64,000 nt of DNA. Source: an uncultured Flavobacteriaceae bacterium (GTDB taxonomy: Bacteria; Bacteroidota; Bacteroidia; Flavobacteriales; Flavobacteriaceae). The stretch covers positions 744,001-808,000 of the forward strand of contig CAJYAG010000001.1 in NCBI GenBank assembly GCA_913065125.1. The letters run 5' to 3'. The notes beneath the pieces are model-generated. The model worked only from the letters and a program-made list of their open reading frames with translations, was not told where the DNA came from and did not search any database. Within the stretch, counting starts at the first letter, position 1, and each line of letters starts with the position of its first letter. Shown here in pieces: positions 1-7,718 of this stretch. A program made the position numbers and the translations under genes.

Positions 1-244
1 CTTTTTCTAGTTCTTCAATTGCTTTATCTGGAATGTTTTCTACAAACTCAGAAAGCATTGCAAAAGAATCAACCAAAATGATGAGACTTTTACTTTCTGC
101 GCGTTGTTTGATTTTATAAATTTCAGAAACGGCACTAAAATTAGTAGCATCGCAACCAATTCCCCATACGGTATCGGTTGGATATAAAAGTGTTTTTCCT
201 TCTTTTAAAGCTGTTGCAAAACGCTGAATTTCTTCTGATTTCAA
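1..244 (-). CDS. tsaC: Threonylcarbamoyl-AMP synthase, Sua5/YrdC/TsaC family (C-terminus outside window)
   Basis: The family makes threonylcarbamoyl-AMP from threonine, bicarbonate and ATP, the first step of the t6A37 modification of ANN-decoding tRNAs. The visible 81 residues hold the family signature TLLYPTDTVWGIGCDA near residue 20, followed by a typical YKIKQR segment. No ATG lies between the in-frame stop upstream and the conserved region, so the likely start is TTG at 244. The gene sits 11 nt downstream of the methyltransferase gene on the same strand, so it is probably the last visible cistron of the dapD operon. The C-terminal part is beyond base 1. The family call is firm; the exact start is inferred. 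Confidence 0.85.
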   Translation of the reverse strand, partial: MKSEEIQRFATALKEGKTLLYPTDTVWGIGCDATNFSAVSEIYKIKQRAESKSLIILVDSFAMLSEFVENIPDKAIEELEK

Positions 245-255
245 AACCGTTAATT

Positions 256-906
256 TTATTCTTTTTTCTTAGCTACCGTTGCATGTTGCATAAAAAACAT
301 ATCTAACTGAGAACCCAATAAAACAATGTTGAACAACACTGCAAACGGAAAATATAAGAATGATTTTGTGGTATTTATCCCTTTGATTGTTTGAATGTTA
401 TAACCACATTCTTTATACATTCTTTTAATACTTTTCTTTGTAAAAAAACGATAATGTGTTCTGTCTAAAATTAAGTCGTCTGTATATTTCCAATCTCTAT
501 TGAAAATGAGTTTAAATAGATTTTTAGAATACCGAACATTCGGAATTGAAGTTACTAAAACTCCGTCTTTTTTTAATTTTGATTTTAAACTTACAATGTC
601 ATCCCAAGGCTCTAACAAATGCTCAATCACATCGTTCATTACAATGGCATCAAAATAATTATCTGGCAAGTCATTTAACACTTCATCTAAAGTTCCTAAA
701 AGTACTTTTGTCAATTTTTGCTTTGCTTCTTTTGCAGATGCTTCAAACGGCTCAACTCCCCAAGTTTCAACTCCTTCCTGCACCAATTGAGCAGAAAAAT
801 TACCAGCACCACAGCCAATTTCTAAAATAGTTTTTGCCGTTTTTGGTATAAAACCTAACATTTCTGGTCTTACATTTTTATAATATCCTGCTTCTTTAAT
901 ATCCAT
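256..906 (-). CDS. Class I SAM-dependent methyltransferase
   Basis: The 216-residue protein has the SAM-binding glycine motif ILEIGCGAGNFSAQL (about residues 28-42), an acidic GVEP strand end that would hold the ribose hydroxyls, and an IVMNDVIEHL segment typical of Methyltransf_11/23 and MetW-like enzymes. Near the C-terminus a hydrophobic stretch (FLYFPFAVLFNIVLLG) could associate with the membrane. It lies 12 nt downstream of a double-domain glycosyltransferase, so a role in modifying a surface glycan or lipid precursor is plausible. The substrate cannot be read from sequence; only the enzyme class is secure. Confidence 0.8.
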   Translation of the reverse strand: MDIKEAGYYKNVRPEMLGFIPKTAKTILEIGCGAGNFSAQLVQEGVETWGVEPFEASAKEAKQKLTKVLLGTLDEVLNDLPDNYFDAIVMNDVIEHLLEPWDDIVSLKSKLKKDGVLVTSIPNVRYSKNLFKLIFNRDWKYTDDLILDRTHYRFFTKKSIKRMYKECGYNIQTIKGINTTKSFLYFPFAVLFNIVLLGSQLDMFFMQHATVAKKKE

Positions 907-918
907 ACTATTTTGAGT

Positions 919-2682
919 TTATTGCTCTTTTTTAAATGGTAAATTCATTGATCTTTTGCTCAACCAAGTTCCTTTTTTCAACGAATGATTATAATAATTA
1001 ATCAATTCTATAAACAAATATAGATTTAATTTTAATTTAGGAATAAAAAAGAAACATATTCCGATAATTGCTGAAATTGTTTTAGAAACTATGCTCATAA
1101 AAATAAGTAAACGCAATAATAAAAAACGTGTCAATCCTTTAAAATGATTTCGAATATAAACATGTTTAGAAATCAATACTTCTGATTTGGTAATTTTCGA
1201 TGTGTGAATGTTAATTCTTGATGCTCCTCCATGATTATGAATAATGTTTATGTTTTTAAGCAACACAACTTCACCATTTGCATTTCTTACTTTTTTACAC
1301 AAATCTACATCTTCAAAATACATCCAATAGTCTTCGTTCCAGCCATTTATTTTTTGAAACCATTCTCTAGAAATAAAAACAACTGAACCAGAAACCCAAT
1401 CAGGAAAAATTATTTCATCATCTTGCTTTGTTTCTTTTGAAATCAATCTGTAAATCGCTCTGGTTATTCCGAATAAGGTAAATGGCCCAGGAAATACTCT
1501 ATTTATTGCTTCAAAAGAGCCATTATTATTTAATTGATTACAAGAAACAATTCCGTAATTTTTATTAGTATTTAAACTGTTTAGCATTGCATAAATTGCA
1601 GCTTCATTTGCAATGGCATCTGGATTTAAAAACAGTAAGTTTTTTCCAACAGAGTGCATTGCACCAAAATTACATCCGTTAGCAAAACCATTGTTTCCAG
1701 TATTTTCTATAAATTTAAACTGCGTATATTTTTCTGAGAACTCATTTAATTTTCCGTCATCAGAATTGTTATCTATGATAACAACTTCAAAAGTAAATCT
1801 TTCTTGTTTAAAATGTAAAATCGCATCTAAACAATCTTTTAAATGTCTCCAGCTTTTATAATTTACAATGATGATTGATACATCTTTTTCTGTGCTACTT
1901 ATTTCAAAGTCTTCAATCGGATTTTTTACAGTTTTTGAGGTTTTATATTTTAAGTTTAATACTTCAACATATCTTCTCCAAACTCCAAAGGCATGTAGCC
2001 AAGAAATCACAAATCCTCGATACCCATCAATAACCCCAAGCTGAATTATGAACTGAATAAAAAAACGAATAAAAGGTTTTAAGAACAAGTGAAATGGTGT
2101 TACAAACAAGCCTTTTTCTAAAAGCTCTATTGCTTGTAATTTTGCATATTTTTTGAGCTTATTTTTATATTGATGGTAATTTTTATACGAATAGTGATTT
2201 AGCTTTCCTTTAAAGAACCCTATTTTACCATTTGTTGAAATTTCTTCATGAACTTTCCCAACATACCTACAAGAATCTTTTCGAAATAATCGAATTACTT
2301 TATCTCTTCTCCAACCACTAAAATTTAGTTTTTTGTTTTTATAGAAAAAGCTTCTGTAAATATAAAAAGCATCAAAACTAGACGTAGAAATTACAGTTTG
2401 TAAAATTTCGTTTTTTAAATTTTCTGGAACTGTTTCATCGGCATCTAAAAGAAAAACCCAATCGTTACTTGCCTTTTCTATGGCAAAATTCTTTTGACTC
2501 GAAAAATTATCAAAAATTCTTTGGATTAAAATGGCACTAGATTCATTTACTATTGCTACCGTTTTATCAGTACTAAAAGAATCAATTACAATAATTTCAT
2601 CCGCAAAACTAACAGAATCTAATGCTCTTTGAATATTAGATTCTTCGTTAAAAGTTGGAATGATTGCTGTAATTTTTGTCAT
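919..2682 (-). CDS. Tandem-domain family 2 glycosyltransferase (GT2-GT2 fusion)
   Basis: The 587-residue protein contains two GT-A glycosyltransferase domains. Domain 1 (about residues 1-245) begins with TAIIPTFNEESNIQRALDSV and has LDADET as the metal-binding DxD-type motif; it resembles LPS-core WaaE/KdtX-like transferases. Domain 2 (about 267-530) begins VSIIIVNYKSWRHLKDCL, has LFLNPDA and later WMYFEDVDLC, a rhamnosyltransferase-like pattern. A hydrophobic stretch near 535-560 suggests membrane attachment. It lies 4 nt downstream of dapD and upstream of a methyltransferase. It probably adds two sugars to a surface polysaccharide or LPS core; the donors are unknown. Confidence 0.85.
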   Translation of the reverse strand: MTKITAIIPTFNEESNIQRALDSVSFADEIIVIDSFSTDKTVAIVNESSAILIQRIFDNFSSQKNFAIEKASNDWVFLLDADETVPENLKNEILQTVISTSSFDAFYIYRSFFYKNKKLNFSGWRRDKVIRLFRKDSCRYVGKVHEEISTNGKIGFFKGKLNHYSYKNYHQYKNKLKKYAKLQAIELLEKGLFVTPFHLFLKPFIRFFIQFIIQLGVIDGYRGFVISWLHAFGVWRRYVEVLNLKYKTSKTVKNPIEDFEISSTEKDVSIIIVNYKSWRHLKDCLDAILHFKQERFTFEVVIIDNNSDDGKLNEFSEKYTQFKFIENTGNNGFANGCNFGAMHSVGKNLLFLNPDAIANEAAIYAMLNSLNTNKNYGIVSCNQLNNNGSFEAINRVFPGPFTLFGITRAIYRLISKETKQDDEIIFPDWVSGSVVFISREWFQKINGWNEDYWMYFEDVDLCKKVRNANGEVVLLKNINIIHNHGGASRINIHTSKITKSEVLISKHVYIRNHFKGLTRFLLLRLLIFMSIVSKTISAIIGICFFFIPKLKLNLYLFIELINYYNHSLKKGTWLSKRSMNLPFKKEQ

Positions 2683-2686
2683 AAAA

Positions 2687-3502
2687 CTAAACGGCTACAT
2701 CATATTCGCGCAATGCGTCATTTAAAGATGTTTTTTTATCTGTACTTTCTTTTCTTTTTCCAATGATTAATGCACACGGAACATTAAATTCTCCTGCAGC
2801 AAATTTTTTGGTATAACTTCCTGGAATTACTACAGAACGAGCAGGAACAATTCCTTTCATTTCAATCGGTTTATCACCTGTAACATCTATAATTTTAGTA
2901 CTCATTGTTAAGACAACATTTGCTCCTAAAACAGCTTCTTTCTCTATCTTAACACCTTCTACAACAATGCAACGAGAGCCAATAAAAGCGCCATCTTCTA
3001 TAATCACTGGCGATGCTTGTAATGGTTCTAAAACTCCGCCAATTCCAACACCACCAGATAAATGTACATTCTTTCCAATTTGTGCGCAACTACCAACAGT
3101 TGCCCAAGTATCAACCATCGTTCCTTCGTCTACATACGCGCCAATATTCACATAACTTGGCATTAAAATAGTTCCGGAAGAAATATAAGCTCCGTGACGA
3201 GCAACCGCATTTGGCACCACTCGAATTCCTTTTTCTGCATAATTTCTTTTTAGTGGAATTTTATCGTGATATTCAAAAATACCGGCTTCTAACGTTTCCA
3301 TTTTCTGAATTGGAAAATATAAAACAACGCCTTTTTTAATCCATTCATTTACTTGCCATCCATCAGAAGTAGGTTCAGCAACTCTTAATGTTCCTGCATC
3401 TAATAAATCGATTACTTTTCGAATTGCTAAAATTGTGTTTTCTTCTGTAAGCAATGCTCTGTTATTCCAAGCATTTTCTATTGTTTCTCTTAAGTTTTCC
3501 AT
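2687..3502 (-). CDS. dapD: 2,3,4,5-tetrahydropyridine-2,6-dicarboxylate N-succinyltransferase
   Basis: DapD transfers succinyl from succinyl-CoA to tetrahydrodipicolinate in the lysine/meso-diaminopimelate pathway. The 271-residue length is the family norm. An N-terminal helical domain (about 1-100) is followed by a left-handed beta-helix of hexapeptide repeats, with the hallmark stretch VNIGAYVDEGTMVDTWATVG and then GVGIGGVLEP. A C-terminal segment GKRKESTDKKTSLNDALREY closes the fold. A TATATTTG promoter element lies 19 nt upstream of the start. It heads a minus-strand group with the glycosyltransferase, methyltransferase and tsaC. dapA and dapF are elsewhere in the window. Confidence 0.97.
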   Translation of the reverse strand: MENLRETIENAWNNRALLTEENTILAIRKVIDLLDAGTLRVAEPTSDGWQVNEWIKKGVVLYFPIQKMETLEAGIFEYHDKIPLKRNYAEKGIRVVPNAVARHGAYISSGTILMPSYVNIGAYVDEGTMVDTWATVGSCAQIGKNVHLSGGVGIGGVLEPLQASPVIIEDGAFIGSRCIVVEGVKIEKEAVLGANVVLTMSTKIIDVTGDKPIEMKGIVPARSVVIPGSYTKKFAAGEFNVPCALIIGKRKESTDKKTSLNDALREYDVAV

Positions 3503-3521
3503 TTTGTAAAGTATCTTTCTG

Positions 3522-3529
3522 CAAATATA
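3522..3529 (-). promoter_or_regulatory. Predicted -7 promoter element for dapD
   Basis: The minus strand reads TATATTTG, a perfect match to the Bacteroidota -7 consensus TAnnTTTG, 19 nt before the dapD ATG. No good TTTG -33 box is seen at 19 nt further upstream, so the call rests on one element. Confidence 0.5.
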
Positions 3530-3598
3530 AATCTATCTGTAAAAATCTAAGCGAAGATACATTTTTTAAACAGATATTTTTATCCTGTTTAAAATCCT

Positions 3599-3606
3599 TA
3601 TTTTTG
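3599..3606 (+). promoter_or_regulatory. Predicted -7 promoter element for ruvX
   Basis: TATTTTTG matches TAnnTTTG and ends 14 nt before the ruvX ATG, predicting a very short leader of under 10 nt. No convincing -33 box is visible. Confidence 0.45.
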
Positions 3607-3620
3607 CAAAAAGTTTTTTA

Positions 3621-4031
3621 ATGAGTAGAATTTTAGCCATCGATTTTGGTAAAGTAAGAACAGGTATCGCAGTTACAGACGAACTACAAATTATTGCTTC
3701 TGGTTTAACAACGGTTGCTACGACTGAATTAATTTCGTTTTTAAAAACGTATACTCAACAAGAAAATGTAGCACTTTTTTTGGTAGGGTTGCCAAAACAA
3801 ATGGACAATACAGATAGCGAAAGTGAAGTATTTATTACGCCTTTTCTAGAAAAATTAAAGAAACAATTTCCAACAATCCCAGTTCGAAGAGTTGATGAAC
3901 GCTTTACCTCAAAAATGGCTTTTCAAACAATGTTAGATGGCGGAATGAAAAAAAAACAACGCCAAAATAAAAGTTTGATTGACGAAATTAGTGCCACAAT
4001 TATTTTACAATCATATTTATATAACAAATAA
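3621..4031 (+). CDS. ruvX: Holliday junction resolvase-like YqgF/RuvX
   Basis: This is a 136-residue RNase H-fold protein of the YqgF family. Members act in pre-16S rRNA 5'-end maturation and resemble RuvC resolvases. The opening MSRILAIDFGKVRTGIAVTD carries the first catalytic aspartate, LVGLPKQMD is the second conserved strand, and VRRVDERFTSKMA with later SLIDEISATIILQSYL carries the remaining acidic residues. Length and motif order match the family. It is divergent from dapD and upstream of def, as is common in Flavobacteriia, but separated from def by 194 nt of repeats and a separate promoter. Confidence 0.93.
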   Translation: MSRILAIDFGKVRTGIAVTDELQIIASGLTTVATTELISFLKTYTQQENVALFLVGLPKQMDNTDSESEVFITPFLEKLKKQFPTIPVRRVDERFTSKMAFQTMLDGGMKKKQRQNKSLIDEISATIILQSYLYNK

Positions 4032-4053
4032 ATTGATACCATTTTTCCTTGTA

Positions 4054-4085
4054 GTTCAAAGATTAAAAGGCACAAAGTTAAAAAG
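4054..4085 (+). repeat. Four decayed octamer repeats (NNNCAAAG type)
   Basis: The stretch reads as four consecutive 8-mers: GTTCAAAG, ATTAAAAG, GCACAAAG, TTAAAAAG. It begins 23 nt after the ruvX stop codon. The period and core match the much longer octamer array at 32563-32845, which reads CTTTG on the plus strand (CAAAG on the minus strand), so this looks like a small or degraded member of the same repeat family. Confidence 0.55.
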
Positions 4086-4156
4086 AGAAGAGTAAAACCA
4101 TCTTTGAAATCCAAGTGAAGCAATCTTGTGTAATTAAAAAAAAAGCACATCCTTAA

Positions 4157-4192
4157 AATTCGTAATTCAAAAATTCGTAATTCGTAATTCTA
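4157..4192 (+). repeat. AATTCGT heptamer tandem repeat
   Basis: Short copies of AATTCGT (4157, 4172, 4179) alternate with variants AATTCAA and AATTCTA at a spacing of 7-8 nt. The array lies just upstream of the def promoter element. It is A/T-rich and of unknown role. Confidence 0.6.
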
Positions 4193-4197
4193 AATTG

Positions 4198-4205
4198 TAT
4201 TTTTG
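4198..4205 (+). promoter_or_regulatory. Predicted -7 promoter element for def
   Basis: TATTTTTG matches TAnnTTTG and ends 20 nt before the def ATG. The expected -33 region falls inside the AATTCGT heptamer array and has no TTTG. Confidence 0.45.
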
Positions 4206-4225
4206 CAACCAAATTATTACAATAA

Positions 4226-4819
4226 ATGATATTACCAATAGTAGCTTACGGTGATCCTGTTTTAAGAAAAGTAGGAATAGAAATCGACAAAGAGTATCCA
4301 GAGTTAGATATTTTAATTGCCAACATGAAAGAAACCATGTACAATGCTCATGGTGTTGGTTTGGCTGCGCCACAAATTGGTAAAGCAATCCGATTATTTA
4401 TGGTCGACACTTCTCCTTTTGCAGAAGATGAAGCATTAGACGAGGAAGAAAGAAAAATATTAGCAGATTTTAAACACGTATTTATCAATCCAAAAATTAT
4501 TGAAGAACATGGAGATGAATGGGCTTTTAACGAAGGGTGTTTAAGCATTCCGGATGTTAGAGAAGATGTGTTTAGACAAGAAGAAATTAAAATTGAATAT
4601 TTAGATGAAGACTTTAAAAAGCACAGTAAAACTTTAAATGGTTTGGCTGCAAGAGTTTTTCAACACGAATATGATCATATAGAAGGAATTTTATTTACTG
4701 ATAAATTATCATCATTAAAGAAAAGATTGATTAAAAAGAAATTAGAAAACATCTCAAAAGGGAAAATAAAAGCAGATTACAGAATGCGTTTCCCGAAGTT
4801 AAAAAAGAATAAAAAATAA
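4226..4819 (+). CDS. def: Peptide deformylase
   Basis: The enzyme removes the N-formyl group from nascent proteins, using a metal held by one cysteine and two histidines. All three family motifs are present in order: HGVGLAAPQIG near residue 41, EGCLSIP with Cys105, and QHEYDHIEG with His147, Glu148 and His151. At 197 residues it has the usual bacterial length plus a basic C-terminal tail (KKLENISKGKIKADYR). A DUF5606 gene follows after 34 nt, with a 7-bp hairpin at 4820-4837 between them, and mazG follows that, so the three are probably co-transcribed. Confidence 0.97.
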   Translation: MILPIVAYGDPVLRKVGIEIDKEYPELDILIANMKETMYNAHGVGLAAPQIGKAIRLFMVDTSPFAEDEALDEEERKILADFKHVFINPKIIEEHGDEWAFNEGCLSIPDVREDVFRQEEIKIEYLDEDFKKHSKTLNGLAARVFQHEYDHIEGILFTDKLSSLKKRLIKKKLENISKGKIKADYRMRFPKLKKNKK

Positions 4820-4837
4820 TGTTTGCTCAGGCAAACA
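4820..4837. other. Small intercistronic hairpin between def and the DUF5606 gene
   Basis: TGTTTGC, loop TCAG, GCAAACA forms a perfect 7-bp stem overlapping the def stop region. No U-tract follows on the plus strand, so it is more likely an mRNA processing or stability element than a terminator. Confidence 0.4.
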
Positions 4838-4853
4838 CAAAAAAATAAAATTT

Positions 4854-5273
4854 ATGGAGTTTAATAAAATTATTGCCGTTACCGGTAAACCAGGTTTGTT
4901 TCATGTCGTTTCACAAACAAAAACAGGAATTGTTGTTGAGTCTTTATCAGACAAAAAACGCTTTCCAATTCTTTCTACTCAAAATGTGAGTTTGCTAGAA
5001 AATATTGCCATTTTCACCTACGAAGAAGAAGTACCATTATTAACTGTTTTCAAATCAATCTTTGAAAAAGAAGAAGGAAAAGAAACCATTAGTCATAAAG
5101 AAAGTGGCGCAAAATTAACATCATTTTTTGCTGAAATTTTACCAGATTTTGACCAAGAACGTGTATATACATCAAACATCAAAAAAATTGTACAATGGTA
5201 CAATATGTTAATTGCTGTAGGGTTTGATTTTTCTAAAGTAGAATTGTCAGCAGAAACAACCGAAGAAGCATAA
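4854..5273 (+). CDS. DUF5606 domain protein
   Basis: The 139-residue protein matches the Bacteroidota DUF5606 family by its opening MEFNKIIAVTGKPGLFHVVSQ and by the VESLSDKKRFPI and LENIAIFTYEEEVPL segments. The N-terminal half looks like a small beta-barrel (SH3 or Tudor-like) and the second half is helical. No signal peptide or membrane segment is seen, so it is cytosolic. Its stop codon directly abuts the mazG ATG with no spacer, which suggests translational coupling. No biochemical role can be assigned; the def and mazG context suggests housekeeping. Confidence 0.8.
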   Translation: MEFNKIIAVTGKPGLFHVVSQTKTGIVVESLSDKKRFPILSTQNVSLLENIAIFTYEEEVPLLTVFKSIFEKEEGKETISHKESGAKLTSFFAEILPDFDQERVYTSNIKKIVQWYNMLIAVGFDFSKVELSAETTEEA

Positions 5274-6053
5274 ATGAATTCTAGAGCTCAGCAATTAGAG
5301 GCTTTTGGTAGGTTGTTAGATATCATGGACGAGCTTCGAGAGAAATGCCCGTGGGATCAAAAACAAACCTTAGAATCGTTACGACACTTAACGATTGAAG
5401 AAACCTACGAATTGGCTGATGCAATTTTAGACAACGATTTAGAAGAAATTAAAAAAGAGCTAGGCGATGTGTTGTTACACATCGTTTTTTACGCAAAAAT
5501 TGGGAGCGAGAAAAAAGCGTTTGATATTGGTGATGTTGCCAATGCCATTTCTGATAAATTGATTGATAGACATCCGCATATTTACGGCGATGTTGTTGTA
5601 AAAGACGAAAAAGAAGTAAAACAAAACTGGGAAAAACTAAAACTCAAAGAAGGAAAAAATTCGGTTTTAGAAGGCGTTCCTAAAAGTTTACCCGCAGTTG
5701 TAAAAGCAAACCGAATTCAAGATAAGGTTGCTGGCGTTGGTTTTGATTGGGAAAAACCGCAACAAGTTTGGGAAAAAGTTCAAGAAGAATTGTCTGAATT
5801 GAACGAAGAAGTAAAAAACAACAATAAAGAAAATATAGAATCTGAATTTGGAGATGTATTATTTTCAATGGTTAATTACGCACGTTTTATCGGGGTAAAC
5901 CCAGAAAACGCGTTGGAAAAAACCAATAAAAAATTCATTAAACGTTTTCAATTCTTAGAAAAAGCAGCTAAAAAAGAAGGCAAAGAACTTTCTAATATGT
6001 CCTTGACAGAAATGGATGTGTATTGGAACGAGTCTAAAAAGTTTTTCAAATAA
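5274..6053 (+). CDS. mazG: Nucleoside triphosphate pyrophosphohydrolase MazG
   Basis: MazG hydrolyses NTPs and dNTPs to monophosphates and pyrophosphate, clearing aberrant nucleotides. The 259-residue protein has two MazG domains, as in the E. coli enzyme. In the first, RHLTIEETYELADAI and then LGDVLLHIVFYAK supply the EExxE...ExxD metal site. In the second, EELSELNEEVK and EFGDVLFSMVNYARF repeat the pattern. The MDELREKCPWDQKQT segment near residue 18 is a family signature. The start abuts the DUF5606 stop codon, so expression is probably coupled. Confidence 0.95.
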   Translation: MNSRAQQLEAFGRLLDIMDELREKCPWDQKQTLESLRHLTIEETYELADAILDNDLEEIKKELGDVLLHIVFYAKIGSEKKAFDIGDVANAISDKLIDRHPHIYGDVVVKDEKEVKQNWEKLKLKEGKNSVLEGVPKSLPAVVKANRIQDKVAGVGFDWEKPQQVWEKVQEELSELNEEVKNNNKENIESEFGDVLFSMVNYARFIGVNPENALEKTNKKFIKRFQFLEKAAKKEGKELSNMSLTEMDVYWNESKKFFK

Positions 6054-6264
6054 CGAATTCTCGTCCAATTCCAAAAATAGTTCCCGAAATAAAGGAAAAG
6101 TGTAGCTTTAAACATCGAATTATGAAAAGAAACGCTACTCAGTAATTTCACAGGAATCAACTTGACTTTTTGATTTGTTTTGTGGCAAGACAATATGAAC
6201 AGATATAATCTATTTATTTTTAAAAATGGATTTTAGATCAAGTACGAAATGATAATTCATTTTG

Positions 6265-6272
6265 TATCTTTA
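6265..6272 (+). promoter_or_regulatory. Predicted -7 element placing the SDR transcript start at its ATG
   Basis: TATCTTTA (one mismatch to TAnnTTTG) ends only 5 nt before the SDR ATG. With the usual spacing the transcript would begin at or next to the start codon, a leaderless or near-leaderless mRNA. Confidence 0.4.
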
Positions 6273-6277
6273 CTTTT

Positions 6278-7003
6278 ATGAACGTACTTATAATTACTGG
6301 CGGATCTAACGGTATCGGAAAAGCCACTGCCCAAAAATATGCTTTAGAAAACCATAAAGTTTTTTCAATTTCTAGAAGCAAAGCCACCAATGTTTCTTTT
6401 CATCAATTTACTGCAGATTTAAGCAATACAACTGAAGCTGTCAATGCAATTAACTCAGTGTTTTCTGAAATAAATCTAAACACAATTTCTGCTATTACTT
6501 TATTAAACAACGCAGGAAATTTAGGAGAAATAAATACGCTTGGTAATTTAGATTCTGCAAAAATTCAGCAAACCATTCAGTTAAATACCACTACTCCATT
6601 AGTCTTGTCAAATGAATTTATAAAACTGACACAAAAACTGGATTGCAAAAAACAAATTATCAATATTTCTTCTGGCGCAGCAACAAATCCGTATGCAGGT
6701 TGGTCTGTGTATTGTACTTCTAAAGCAGCTTTAGATATGACAACCAAAGCCATTGCAACGGAACAAGACGATGTTAAAAACGGTGTAAAATGTGTAGCAA
6801 TTTACCCTGGAGTTGTAGATACTAATATGCAAACAGCAATCAGAAAAACTTCTGAAGCTCAATTTAAAAATGTGCAACGTTTTAAAGATTTAAAAAACAA
6901 CAACGAATTATTTTCATCAGAATTTGTTGCAAATAAAATTTATGAAATTGATACTTTAAATCAATTAGAAAATGGTGATATTGTTGATATTAGAAAAATA
7001 TAA
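6278..7003 (+). CDS. Short-chain dehydrogenase/reductase (YueD/sepiapterin-reductase-like)
   Basis: The 241-residue Rossmann-fold oxidoreductase has the NADP-binding glycine motif GGSNGIG at residues 8-14, SRSKA after strand 2 (a basic residue that favours NADP), LLNNAG, the catalytic serine in INISSGAA, and YCTSK with Tyr145 and Lys149. The closest shape is the YueD/sepiapterin reductase group of SDRs. The substrate is unknown. It is followed by two small cytosolic genes on the same strand that may be co-transcribed. Upstream, 6054-6277 holds no recognisable gene. Confidence 0.87.
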   Translation: MNVLIITGGSNGIGKATAQKYALENHKVFSISRSKATNVSFHQFTADLSNTTEAVNAINSVFSEINLNTISAITLLNNAGNLGEINTLGNLDSAKIQQTIQLNTTTPLVLSNEFIKLTQKLDCKKQIINISSGAATNPYAGWSVYCTSKAALDMTTKAIATEQDDVKNGVKCVAIYPGVVDTNMQTAIRKTSEAQFKNVQRFKDLKNNNELFSSEFVANKIYEIDTLNQLENGDIVDIRKI

Positions 7004-7059
7004 TTTGATTCTAAACTCGTTTTTCGATAACTTCGTTCATCTCTGATAGGAAGCAATAC

Positions 7060-7695
7060 ATGAATTTAGAAGTAGAAAAATATCTTAGCAATCTTAGCAA
7101 ATGGAAACATGAATTAACACGTTTGCATTACCTAATTGCTGATTGTGGATTGGTCACAACTTATAAATGGAAACATCCTTGCTACACTTTTAAAGAAAAA
7201 AATATTGTTATCATTCACGGGTTTAAAAATTACTGTGCAATTCTTTTTCCAAAAGGCGTTTTATTAAACGACTCGAAAAATATTTTAATTCAACAAACAG
7301 AAAACACACAATCTGCTCGGCAAATCCGATTTACAACTCTTTCAGAAATTGAAGCACTAAAAACAACCATTAAAGATTATATTTACGAAGCTATTGAGGT
7401 AGAAAAAGCAGGTTTAAAAGTAACTAAGAAAAAAACATCAGATTTTGAAATACCAGTTGAATTGGAACAAAAATTTAAAGAAAACGTTGACTTTAAAGCT
7501 GCTTTTAAAAATTTAACAGAGGGAAGACAACGAGGCTATTTATTACATTTTTCTCAACCAAAACAAGTTAAAACTCGAATTTCAAGAATTGAAAAAAATA
7601 CTGCACGGATTTTAAACGGCAATGGTTTACATGATTGCATCTGCGGATTATCTAAAAGAATGCCAAATTGTGATGGCTCTCATAAACAATTATAA
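7060..7695 (+). CDS. YdeI/OmdA-like protein with C-terminal CDGSH iron-sulfur motif
   Basis: Two parts are visible in 211 residues. Residues 1 to about 110 match the DUF1801/YdeI fold (KWKHPCYTFKEKNIVIIHGF), with a YdeI-type helical region after (LTEGRQRGYLLHFSQPKQ). The C-terminus has a complete CDGSH 2Fe-2S signature: Cys193, Cys195, Ser198, Pro202, Cys204, Asp205, Gly206, Ser207 and His208, fitting C-x-C-x2-S-x3-P-x-C-D-G-S-H. CDGSH proteins bind a redox-active cluster through three Cys and one His. The combined architecture implies a redox or metal-sensing role, but no function is established. It lies 23 nt upstream of an SRPBCC gene. Confidence 0.8.
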   Translation: MNLEVEKYLSNLSKWKHELTRLHYLIADCGLVTTYKWKHPCYTFKEKNIVIIHGFKNYCAILFPKGVLLNDSKNILIQQTENTQSARQIRFTTLSEIEALKTTIKDYIYEAIEVEKAGLKVTKKKTSDFEIPVELEQKFKENVDFKAAFKNLTEGRQRGYLLHFSQPKQVKTRISRIEKNTARILNGNGLHDCICGLSKRMPNCDGSHKQL

Positions 7696-7718
7696 ACAAT
7701 TATTTAAAAAGGTGAAAA

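Noticed and set aside
6054..6277. Short minus-strand reading frame (about 80 codons) in the mazG-SDR gap
   Set aside because: It overlaps the mazG end, has no recognised domain, and its segment may derive from a dispersed repeat; not supported as a gene.
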